Positions 1 through 10,343 of a DNA stretch of 64,000 bases are shown here, piece after piece. Source of the DNA: Botryosphaeria dothidea (taxonomy: Eukaryota > Ascomycota > Dothideomycetes > Botryosphaeriales > Botryosphaeriaceae); assembly GCA_011503125.2 (NCBI GenBank), contig WWBZ02000009.1, forward strand, positions 124,001 to 188,000, written 5' to 3'. A model generated the notes under the pieces. That model worked only from the letters and a program-made list of their open reading frames with translations, was not told where the DNA came from and did no database searches. Each line of letters begins with the position of its first letter. The first letter of the stretch is position 1. The translations under genes and the position numbers were made by a program.

Positions 1-2297
1 GAACTGGGAACCGCATTCGCTTTTCCAGCCTTATGGGCCTGCAATCCATAGGTCATCCAGTCCCTTACGGGGACGGGGCAGGTCTTGGAGTCCTCAGAGA
101 GCTACTGCTGTACCTCCTGCGCCCCCACCACCACTTCCTCTGACCGAACCCACAGCGGAAGAAAAGCTCAAAAAGTTGGAACAGAAAGCACAAGACGAAC
201 GCCTAAAGAAGCTGGAAGGGTATGTCCAGGAAACCCGCGAGCAGCAACTCCAGGAGGAGGCGCGAGAAAGTGCAACGGCGGCCAAGGAAGAGGCTTGCGA
301 GAGGAAGAAACGCGACGAGGAGATCCAGGCAAGCTTGGCCGAGCTCACTTCGCGGCAAAAAGAGGATGAGGCAAAGCGGATGCAAGAGCGGTTGTTGGCT
401 GCCTTGGACGCCAGAAGGGAGGAAGCGGAGGTGAAAGCAGCATCGGAGCGTGAAAGATACCTCAAGCTGGAAACGCAGCATAAGGAGGACGTTGAACGTA
501 GGGTCACTGAGGCTTTGGCTCGAACAAAGGAAGTGTTTCAAACGGAGATAACGGATTTGAAGGACATGGCGCAAGAGGCCGAGGCTTCCGCTCGAGCGGC
601 AATGAGGTCGAAGAAGTTGGCTGAGGCCGAGTCCGCAAAGAGGGCAAGAGACGCAGTACGAAAGACGGCAGAGCAGGAGAAGGGGAAACTTATTGAAGAT
701 CACAGGGAGGCATTAAGTTACTTCCAGGAGCGTTTACTGGAAGTTGAGCAGGCAAAGGCAGCAGCGGAGGCACTACTGTTTGAACAGCGAGCAACGCCCA
801 CACGCCAATTGCGCCTGGAAGACGGTAATCGACGAATGGAGTTAATTGAGGTGCAGCATGGGACCAGCGAACCATTGGCTAACACAAACTTTCTGGCTTC
901 ATCATTCTTCCAAGACCGCAAGGCGTCCGGATTCTTCAGCAAGCCAGGAAGATTTCCTGCTCGACCAAGGACACAACGGTCTGTGAAAGGTGTGCTTTCT
1001 TTATCTTCAGAGGAGAGCGAAGAGGAAAGACGCGTCTGCGAAACGTCCTTGCTCTCCGGTAAAACAGTAGTATTGTTACCACCGGTTGAGAACACCTCGG
1101 AGTCGGATCTGCTTGAGATCAGGACGGCAATAAGTGAAAGCGGGCTATCCCCCGCGAACAGTCTGATCGCTTCCAAAGGCCGGAGAGCGCGGAGAGGCAA
1201 GGGAATTACTGCAACGTTCCGGTGGAATTCCTCACTCCCGACCGAAAGCCAACTACTTCTGACTCTGAAAGAGAATGGTTGGAAACCAGTATACAGGAGA
1301 AAGACCGGTAAGCACCTCCCGGCTTTAACCAGGACGCTCCAGCGCTAATGCCTTCTCGAGAACTTGGTCAAACTTGGTTCATCGGTCATGACCCCGTTCA
1401 AATTGACTTCTTCACACCACGGTACAGGCCGCAAATTCATCCCGCGCGCACCAAAAGAAAAGATACATCGGAAAATGTCATCATAGGGAGCGAATGGATA
1501 GACGAAGACGTTGTCAAGTTGACTGGTTTGAAATACGAATATGCTCAGGGCTTTTTCATATTCAGATCAGACCTCTCTGTCGTAAGTGCCGCTGGAAAGG
1601 ACCGCAAATCGGTACCGACTAACGCTCTCCACAGAGGGATATTGACAATCTCGTTTTTCGGACAATGCTGCATCGCGAAGACGACCTCCACAAGGCATTC
1701 AACCTGAACGCAGGAACATCGTCGGATGAAGAAACTGAATCGTTGGCCGAGGATAGTGATACGTACGAATCAAAGGAAGATGGGAGCAACTCTTTCAGAG
1801 ACTCTGGATATCAGGATTGGGCAGAAGTATGGAGTACGGATGAGCGCGTACAGGTTTTTGATGCCGTCAGCTCCAGATTACGGGCAGAACACAACACCTC
1901 AAGGACCTCCAACTGTTCGGCACAGTCATCGAGGACGGATGGGTCCGTACCTTTTCAGCGTTCGCCGTCAACAAATGGCCTACTAGTGGTACCCCCGAGT
2001 CTGAGACGGAGCACGAGGAAGCCGGACCCAAAGGTACAGAGAATGCAAGGAGAGTCGCTGCTTGCTGATACACTCTCACCACGGAGGTACGAAGGAGCGG
2101 AGTTGCTTTCATTGATCCCCGAGACGCCGAATGATCCAAGCTCCTCGAGACAACCAAGTCCCGTTGAACGCCCCAATTCAAGAGTCTCTGCTTGTTCTGT
2201 CGTTCATGGAGGTCCTGTTTTGGGGAGTGGCATATTTCGTAGGAGTTCCAGATTGGGAGCAACTAATGGAAGCTTTTCGAAGGAGCATTATGACTAG
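1..2297 (+). CDS. Coiled-coil protein of unknown function, 5'-truncated
   Basis: The frame is open from base 2, so the start lies before the window. Exons inferred: <2-1307, 1361-1581 and 1635-2297. The introns are GT-AG, and the first has a CTAAT branch site at about 1344. The visible protein starts with a Pro/Arg/Ser-rich stretch. A long, highly charged Glu/Lys/Arg/Ala coiled coil follows (roughly nt 150-790). Next comes a short globular-looking part across the first two junctions (ELGQTWFIGHDPVQIDFF, then RDIDNLVFRTMLHREDDL). The C-terminus is a long acidic/Ser-rich tail. I know similar fungal proteins with this coiled-coil plus C-terminal module only as hypothetical proteins, so I assign no function. 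The phases fit at both junctions, which supports the exon structure. Confidence 0.7.
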
Positions 2298-2579
2298 TAG
2301 GTACAGTAATCAGGTCTCAGTCAATAAGGCCACAATGAAACTAGTTTCAAAAACATTACACCAATGAGAATTCATGCAGGGAATTGAATTTACATTCCAT
2401 GAACATACTGCAGTAGACCAACTATTCATTATAGATCTTAAGAAAAAAAAAGGTCACAGAAGCAGGTGGCGCTCACAAAGCTGAAGTTTAAGCTATGAAC
2501 CCGATCACTTCGCGGTAAAAGTATCCATCAAACTATTCAAAAAGAGCCTCAAAGTCCTCAGAGGTTCCAACGGATGAGA

Positions 2580-4148
2580 TCATACCAACGTCACCTCCTC
2601 CTTCTCGTACTGATCCACAACCCTTCCCCATTCGCGAATCTTTTCTTTGGACCCAGCGACATCTATCCTTCCGATGCGTTTGAAAATGCGCCTTCTCGGT
2701 TCCGAAGGACAGGGCTCTACCAGTAATCCGCCAAAAAAAGAAGTATCGTAGTTCCCATAAGAGTCACGATATCCGATCCAGATACAGGTCATCCAAAGAG
2801 CACCCTCCCGGAATCTTTGAGCGTCTTCCGAAAAATCCCAGTTCAAGAATACATCATGTGATTTTTTAATTGTTTCAAATTCATCCTTTGCTGTCTCCAA
2901 TTCCTGAGCGCTGAGGCCTTCGCGGGCTACTTCCAGCCGTTTCTCCTGCGCCAACCGTTTTGCTTCGTCATCCTCCAAGTCCTGAGAGGTGATCCAAAAG
3001 CCAAGTGACGGTGCCAATCTTGCGTTAGAGCTGAAACTGAACTTTCTTACAGCCCCTGAATTTTCATCGATAATCCCACGCATGAGAGCCCCTTTTAATA
3101 TGATCTCGCCTTCCCTGATGAGGCCGGATGGAAGACTGCGTCCGAATGTCTCGACTACTTCCACGTGTATTCCTTCCTTGTAGATCGTGGACCAATAACC
3201 AATTTGTCCACGTGCTGAGCCCCAAGACCAGATCGAAGCAACATACTCTTTGTTCTTAGGTCCGGGCTGAACTCGCCACCATAACAGGCCGTTCCATAGG
3301 TCGTTTTTCCAAAGACCAACAAAAAATTCGTCATTCAGATGTCGGGCGAATAGCTGAGCCAAACTGAATACGCCAGTCTGACAATCCGTCCAGGATGTAA
3401 GACGACGCCCTGAGTAGTCTCGAACCAGGATATACCACCTCTCATACGATGGCTCTTTCTTGGGACTATAATTCGGATCTTGGCATTCGCAACGCTCTTC
3501 GGTGTTGCATTTTCAGGACGTTTCCTGATGCTCAAAGTACAGGAGCCGCCTTGAAAAAAATTCCTCTTGGAGCGCCCAACCACGTTCTCGTAAAGGGGAC
3601 CAGTTTGCACGTGACGCATGCTTCGGTGGATCAGGTCGCCTTTTCAGCAACCCAGCCGCCGAATCCTTTCCGAAAGACGCTGCGATCGTGAATTCAGCGT
3701 GGACGAAAACGTTGTGCATCTCTGATATTCCCAATTCCAAGTCATTCGGATCATCTTGGACAATACAAAGCGCATCAATCCACATGTATTGAACACCAAG
3801 ACGACGTGCCAGTAGGGCTGCATCCTGGAAGGCTTTGGGCAAGTCTTCAAGGCGGATGCCCTGCATGTGCTGGTGCAAATTGGCAACCGTGGAATGAATG
3901 GTCATTTTCCCTCCCTAACAATATGAAAGAAAAGCATATACAGGTCTCTCTAATCCGATGACAAGTCTTAAGGGTTCGGTAAGGGTCCGAATTTCGATGA
4001 GCCGTCTTGGAGAAAAGTCTGAAGTCGGCGGGGCACAAAGGGGGTGTTCTCGCTTGCAGCGGCGTAGCCATTCCCCCAGTTTATTGACAAGTTTGTCGAA
4101 GTCTGAGATAGGATCGAGGATGATGTTCGCTAAATATTTTTTTGGCCC
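2580..4148 (-). pseudogene. Heterokaryon-incompatibility (HET) domain gene, broken by stop codons
   Basis: One minus-strand frame carries the HET domain in order: WLRRCKREHPLC, PRRLIEIRTL, YAFLSYC, LPKAFQDA, YMWIDALCIVQDD, then GWALQEEFFSRRLLYF, and further down a WSWGS motif. HET domains mediate allorecognition and programmed cell death in fungi. The frame is interrupted by TAG at 3917-3915, exactly where the conserved Trp of the YCWG motif belongs, and by TGA at 3515-3513, where HET proteins usually have a Trp in a W-x-C-N context. Past each stop the same frame continues in register to the terminal stop at 2580, so these are point lesions, not frameshifts. No in-frame ATG lies between the TGA at 4151-4149 and the HET core. 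The gene is therefore either N-terminally dead or the 3' part of a fusion with the zinc-finger frame upstream, which shares its phase. A sequencing error at both conserved Trp codons seems unlikely. Confidence 0.8.
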
Positions 4149-6215
4149 TCACGACGTCTCAGGTGAAATTGACTCCTCACTGACTGAGGATTGCTGAGAG
4201 GATCTGTTGCTTAACAGGGAATGGCTCATTGCATTCTCGGTATCGACGGACCCTTTTTCATCACCGAACTGCTCAGATGGCAGGATGGCGAAGAGTGCAA
4301 GACGCTCCAAATGTTGAGAAAGGTGCTTCTTCAACGCAGAACCTTGGATATAAACATCGGCAGATTCAAAAGGCGTTTCGGGTGCCTCCTATGGGAGAGC
4401 ATCGTCCTGGTATTCGTCTGAAGGGCGGTTCTGATATTCGTACTCTTCTGGTAGATGGATGACCCAGCTTGCGGCTGTCTCCAGACCTTGCTCTTTGAAT
4501 TCCCCGTCGTAGCCGAAGGGCCGCGATGAGTGTTCCTCTGCTCTTTCAGTTACGTATGGCGTGACAACATCCATTACAGGTTTTGCAATACTGTCACCCT
4601 GACGCACAAACCCATTCATATCATTTTCTTCTGTGGCACACAAAGGACACTTTACGGTGTCCGAAAGAGTTGGTCGCTCGCACATTCTAGCCAGTAGAGG
4701 GAGCTGAGCCTCTGTGGCTTGAGAGGAGTGACAGTTTCGCATATGTGTCTCGAAGTCCGCTCGCCGCTGATAGACAGGATGGTTGGGGGAGTTGCAGTAC
4801 CATTCCCGTCTGTGGCATTGGAGCTCGTGTTCAAACCATCCATCCCTGGTCTCGTATATGCGGTCCGGTTGCGGGCAGTCATCAAAGGTACAGACATATG
4901 CCTGCAGATCGCGAAAAACATGTTTCCTGGATGGCCATTAGTCCCTCAAACTTTTCGAGAGGTGGGAACGACTTACGTCTAGACCCGAGAATTTCGAATC
5001 TCGACTAAGCGAAAGCAGAACGGACAGAGAAACTGCTCCAACTCTTCACCCTCTTGATTCCTTGGTCGAGGAGGGATGCGGATTCTCTCACTGCAGGTCT
5101 CGGAGAAGGCAAAGGATGAGACGGTCCCACTCTTAGATTGTACATCGAAAACTTGTGTAGATTCGGGTGGAATGAAACGGGTTGCCTCGGTGCTTGGAGC
5201 TAACAGGCTTTCAGTGAGAGTGGTGGATACTGATTCTGATGGTTGTTCTGATGTTTCCGGTGACCCCACTCTTGGATTCTGTATGACTGGGAGGCCACCT
5301 GGGGGGCAGCTCGTGCTCCATGGCGCCCAAAAACTGCTTCGACTGACCAGAGAGTTTATTGTGTTGTCGCTCGTTGTAGATCAGCAACTGTCGTCGACGA
5401 GTGATACAATTGGCTAGGCGGTTTTGCAAAGCCGGAGATGCTCGAGGATAGCTCTCTATGGTGTGTTGACGGTCAAAGGTATGCAAACCATGTACAGGAG
5501 TTGACGACGATTTGCGGAGCTTGTCTGTTGGAACAGGACGGCGGATGATCATGGAAAGCTTACAGAGATGTTTGATGATATCCTTGAGGGCTGTGCAGAG
5601 CTGTGGCATTTCGCGGGTGGTCTCTCGCTCTGGCAAATTTGAACCCTCCACAAGCTCGGATTGCTTGAATACAGGATCATTTTCTCCAGTGGAATCGAGC
5701 ACCAGCCGAAGCTTGTCGAAGGTTGACAGGTCATCAGATGGTAGCGACTCGTCACCTTCAGACTCGGGATCAGAATATTGGTCAACTACAGGATGAACAT
5801 CCTTAAAAGGAGGGCGATCACCACGCAGAAGCTGACAGGCTGAAAACAGTCAGCGAAGGGAGTAGGCTCAGGGAGGCGCTATCTTAAGTCACAGACAAAT
5901 TGTGTCTCAACTTCGAGGAGAGGCGAGGTCTCTCTTACCTTTGTTCAGCGTATCATCTAGGTCAACCAGGAGAAGAACAACTTGACGCGTGTAAAACTCT
6001 GAATCACGAAGACGATAATCGAGCGAAATTGTCTTGTCGGACTTCTGCTGGGCACCGAGGCTGCCAGCCCAGATCTTAAAACGGTCGAATTCATTTTGAG
6101 CCGTGTCAAGAGAAAGGTCAGCGCCAAAGCTACGCTGTGGAGTCTTAAGCAACCCGATCAAACGCTCGAAAGAGATATGGCAGAGGCTGTAGTGGAGATG
6201 TATAGACGCTGCCAT
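4149..6215 (-). pseudogene. Fungal N-terminal domain / C2H2 zinc-finger gene, broken
   Basis: Transcription runs from the ATG at 6215. Exon 1 is 6215-5939 and carries the fungal motif FDRFKIWAGSLGAQQ followed by SLDYRLRD. The intron is 5938-5840 (donor GTAAGA, acceptor TTTTCAG), and exon 2 starts at 5839. Between about 5300 and 5262 the frame shifts with no plausible intron. The new frame then carries IPPRPRNQEG and CPFCFRLVEIRNSRV, and hits TAG at 4981-4979 where related proteins have Trp. After a 50-nt intron (4976-4927, GTAAGT, CTAAT) the zinc-finger region follows: KHVFRDLQAYVCTFDDC, GWFEHELQCHRREWYC and DFETHMRNCH. A further TAG at 4391-4389 separates this from the tail SALKKHLSQHLERLALFA, typical of the family. 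The family is fungus-specific with no assigned biochemical role known to me. One frameshift and two internal stops mark it as decayed. Confidence 0.72.
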
Positions 6216-6514
6216 GGCGGAATCCCTGATATTGATGGTTCAGCAAAGGCCCGGTGTGTGATTGAAGTGGGGGTGTGATGGGACAGCTAAAGCGGAGCTC
6301 AACGTAAGCCGCTCCAGGTTGTTCGTTACACAAATGGATAAATTGATTCGCTTGGAAACCTGTGTCTACCATTGGATGACATCCGGCACCCCGCACAAGG
6401 CTGAGGTTGGAGACTTCGCAGCCTCATGAGCGGACAAAAACTCAACACCGACTACATCGAATGCGTCCGAATTAGTTATTTCCAAGAACACAGTCTCGCT
6501 GCCTTCGTCAAGAA

Positions 6515-8289
6515 ATGTCAGGGTTCGAGATAGCTGGATTAGTATTGGGCGCATGGCCAGTTTTACACCAAGGCCTTGCCTTCTACAGAACTACATCCGA
6601 CGACTTATTCCGCCACGAACAGGTCATGAATGAGATGATCCGGAAACTACACCTCGAGCATGCGCGCTTCCGAAATTCATGCGAGAAATTGATCAACGGT
6701 TTGGCTGAAGATAGCGAGCTGGACGCGCTCTTGGAGGATCCTACCGAAAAGGCCTGGAAAAGGGCCCTTCAAGGAGGGCTAGAAGATGTATTGAAGCTCA
6801 AACTTGGGAGGGACTTCTTTGGGTATACTTCCACGATCCGTCTGATCGCGGTGAACTTGCTCGAATTAAGAGACGTTGTTAGTGTGGACGACCAATCGAA
6901 GGTATGCTTTGAGGCTTCTTCACGGCTTGATCACACTGCTAATGCAATGGGTTGAACCCTCGGGGTATCTGGTCGGCAACGACCGGGGTCCAGATACCTC
7001 ACGGACAGCCACGTCGATGCAGAAATGGTCTTGGCGAAGTAGAACCACATACCAGGAAAACGCAAGGTGGCGTGCAAAGGCGTTGAAGAAGATCAAAGAT
7101 TGCTTGAATCGTGACAAGCACGTCAAGTTGCTAGCCGACATCGACAAGAACAACACATACCTGGAACGTCTTACGCCTGGAGTATTGGACACGGAAGCAG
7201 CGAGTGCGACAAAGACCAAGAAAATCGACATTAGCCGCTGGGAGAGCGTTCGGCGGTCGGCGAAGAGTCTATATTGCGCAATCTGCGCCGGCTGGCTCTG
7301 TCAGTGTCATTCCCAGGTGGCTCACTTGGCTCGCCTGCAACTGGAAGAGCGGGCGACAACAAAGAGTGGGCAGCCCCGCTTCGGAGTCAGCTTCAGTTTC
7401 TCGTATCGCGCAGGTGGAGATGTCAGTTGGCAAGAGACTGAAGTCGAGCCCGAGGACGAAGACGAGACGGAAAGCACGCTAGCGCCCGCGGGGCAGAGGG
7501 TCGCCTTCGCACAGACTGCAGCGCCACACTCGCCAATCACACTGCCGCAAAAGTGCATCACAAACCTCTGCACAGAGCTCGCAAGCTGCAACGGCAGCGC
7601 AACCGGCGCTTGCTTGGGCTTCGTTTTGGAGAAGAGCAGGAGGCACTACATTCACCTCGTGAAGTCGTCTCCGCAGGTGCCCACCAGCACAATTTCCTTG
7701 TACGAACTGCTCCGCAGCGGCGGCCGCACATCATCGCCAACTTCGCTGAGACTCCGACTCGTGGACAGGTACAAGTTGGCTTGCATCTTCGCAAGCTCTC
7801 TGCTCCAGCTGCATGCCACCTCTTGACTCGGATCTGGCTGGACTTCACAGGACATCCGCTTTGTCCCCACTGCCACTGACATGAGGTTGGGAGACTGCGC
7901 TTTCGTCTGCAGCTCCTTCACCACCGGCGCCATCGCGAACAACGGAGCCCCCCCACCTTCATCATCGCGCCGCAGCACGCGAACTGGCGGTCAGAAACGA
8001 AGCCATCTTTGCTCTGGGCGTCATGTTGCTGGAGCTGTCCATCTCGGCGCCTCTGCAATCCCAACAAACAGACGAAGACCGGGCCCTTGGAGTGCTTGCT
8101 GACTGCAATGCAGCCCGGAGGATTGCAAAGTCTGTGGAAGATGATAATATCCAAGAGTGGAACAGAGTAGTAAGGAAGTGTCTGACCTGCGATTTCGGGG
8201 AGGAGTCAGATTTTGAGAACAAGAAGTTTCGCCAAATATTCTACGACGCCGTTGTGGCACCGCTATACCAGCTTTACGAGTTGATGTAG
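6515..8289 (+). pseudogene. DUF7580-like fungal protein gene, broken by a stop and a frameshift
   Basis: The ATG at 6515 starts MSGFEIAGLVLGAWPVL, the typical opening of a fungus-specific family often labelled DUF7580. Exon 1 is 6515-6901. The intron 6902-7022 has a CTAAT branch site and is the only acceptor choice that keeps phase. Exon 2 runs from 7023. The middle part (YLERLTPG, then LCQCHSQVAHLARLQLE) matches the family layout. At 7824-7826 a TGA replaces the Trp expected in LLQLHATS-W-LGSGWTSQDIRF. Translation beyond it is still family-like. The frame then shifts by +1 between about 7900 and 7990, where a C7 run (7948-7954) is the obvious suspect. It resumes as NEAIFALGVMLLELS through KFRQIFYDAVVAPLYQLYELM to the stop at 8287-8289. 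Function of the family is unknown. The gene lies head to head with the broken zinc-finger gene, 299 bp apart. Confidence 0.75.
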
Positions 8290-10343
8290 CAGTCTCTAGC
8301 TGATAAGGAGTCTGTTCAATCCTTCTGGCCGCTAGTAAGGAGGCTGAGCATTGCACGCTTCTCAAGATCCTATGGGTAAATGGCATTGGCGTTCCTGGCG
8401 TCGTGGCTTGCTGACGGAGTGCGGCTGACGTGGCTGGTGAAGAAAAAGACTGCTTTTGACTGCATGCGGATGGCTGTGCACGGAGGGATGCTGCAGCCGA
8501 CGGTCAGAGCCGAATGTGATGTTACCATGGACAGTCCAAACAAAGGTTGGGCCGAGAATAATAATATGGGGAGCCGAAGCATTCATCCGGATAGCTGTGT
8601 TGGTAGTATTGCAATACACTTGCGCACGAACACTCCCACTCTCCATGGGACTGTATTTTGTTGAGGGCCATTATCGTTAAGTGCCTGATACAGAGCTACT
8701 TCTCAAGCAAGAGGAAGCATTTGCAGAAGGATTGACGAACGGAGCAGCAGCGTATGCGCCATGAGCAGAAAAGGTGTCTCACAGGGCTGAAGGCAAGACC
8801 GTGGGCGTCGTGGGAAGCGGCGTGACACACGCAGGGAGAGGCGCAGATCATGTATGCTGGCGGCGACGGAGGCGGGCGGTTCTCTTTAGCCATGGCCAAC
8901 GGGTCCCAGGAGACCAAGAAATGAGGAATACGACGGGTGGTCATGGAACGGCGGCCCCATCACGAGGGTTTTGGAAGCGGCGATCACGGGTGAGGGGTTC
9001 CATGGACGACAGGCCAGGAGCGGCCGTCTCGCGGAAGACTCGCAGATTCCGGGCACAGGTGCAGCGCGGTAGCGTCAAGCGACCGGTGGCGGGTATCACG
9101 GCGACGGGAACGGCGTGGTTTGCGGGAAGTCGCTGTCGGGCCATTGGGCGGTGCTGGCGGGGCGGTCAGGCCTCGCCAGTCCGGCCGGGGCAGGCGTGCA
9201 CGCCTTTCCAGGGGCTGTCTGTCTTTTTTTAGGGCTCGCGCGCTCAGCCACAGCGGTGATAGCGTGACGGCGAGCCGCGTGCCGCCTGCTGGACGTCTGG
9301 TCTGGAACCGGGCGACAGGGTGCCCCATCGGCACTGGCACGTTGCGACTGCGCACTGCAGCCAACAGCCGCGCTGCTGATGGCGCTCGCCGCCACGACGC
9401 GACTCGACTCGATCAGACTGCCCCCCTACTGGCTGCGCGCTGCTGGCGTACACGCTGTCGCATCCTGCCCAGACGCGCGATTCGCCGGCGCCGCCGCGAG
9501 GGGGCGCGCGCACTGCCCGTAGCCCGTATAGTAGAGGCTGTCTCAGGCGCCGGCGCTGGGTCAGCATCAGCAATCACCAGCAGCACGTCGCGACCGGCAA
9601 CGGCCGCAGCCCGCCGTCTGCGCGCTTGGCAAGATGCTTGAGAGCGATCGCAGCTCGCGGCAGAGCAAATCTGCTCGAAATAAAACGGGGGACGGATCTC
9701 GCTGCTCTCCCTGCACCTCAGGATTCACCGGGCCTGGACACAGCGACCGCACATCCTTCCCAGCTTCAGCAAAGCCCTCGGCCTCCCCCCCTGCGTATTA
9801 AGTGGCCGGGTTGCCCAGGCGCCGTCCCCGTTCTGGTAAGGACGCCGCGTGGTGCAGGCGTGCAGGCCAGCTCTTGCCGAACGGCGCCTTGAAACTGAAA
9901 CTCCCACCCCTTCAGCCCGCCTCTTCTCTGCCCTCCCCGTCCACTCTCTCCACCCTCCGTTCCTTCCAGCAAGCGCCCTAGTTTCGTGTCGTCTTTGCTA
10001 TCCAAAAGGTCGCACTCGTTTGACCGCCCTCCCTCGACTTCTTCTCTGAGTCCCTCGCTCGGTCGCGCCCTCAGCGCTGCCCCCTTTACCGCATCTTCGA
10101 CTTTCATACTTGACTCCGACGCTGCCAAGGTTGATCCGGCTCTGTCCAACGCTTTTAATTCGCCCTCTGTTCCGTTCGATCGCGCCCTTCCGCTGCGTTT
10201 CCACGCCTAATATATCGCCGCTTCCTCCCTCAGGCTCACCGCGCGGCCACAGGCGCTTCCTGTGAGCGCGTTCCGGGAGCCAAAAACATCCGCTCCTGCG
10301 GCGGACCTACCGTCGCCACCACCCTCACCCCCCTTCCACAGCC
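8290..10343. other. Gene-poor interval with a fold-back repeat and a pyrimidine-rich leader
   Basis: No reading frame here has family-like composition or splice-joined continuity. The interval holds the fold-back repeat at 8531-8654. From about 9900 to 10343 the plus strand becomes C/T-rich, with many CCTC/CTTC runs, which is common for promoters and 5' leaders of highly expressed filamentous-fungal genes. That part probably serves the FLC-like gene starting at 10344. The stretch 8700-9800 is GC-rich and shows nothing I can name. Confidence 0.5.
8531..8654 (+). repeat. Fold-back (MITE-like) repeat, copy 1
   Basis: The element is bounded by ACAGTCC (8531-8537) and its inverse GGACTGT (8648-8654). 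It contains the shared core GGGGAGCCGAAGCATTCATC starting at 8567, followed by CGGA. The left arm (ACAGTCC, then AAGGTTGGG, then TATGGGGAG) can be aligned by eye with the inverted right arm of the copy near 57099. It lies 240 bp downstream of the broken DUF7580-like gene. Confidence 0.6.

Noticed and set aside
3405..3430. Minus-strand GGTTCGAGAC resembling a tRNA B box
   Set aside because: It is part of the HET reading frame and no A box or cloverleaf surrounds it.
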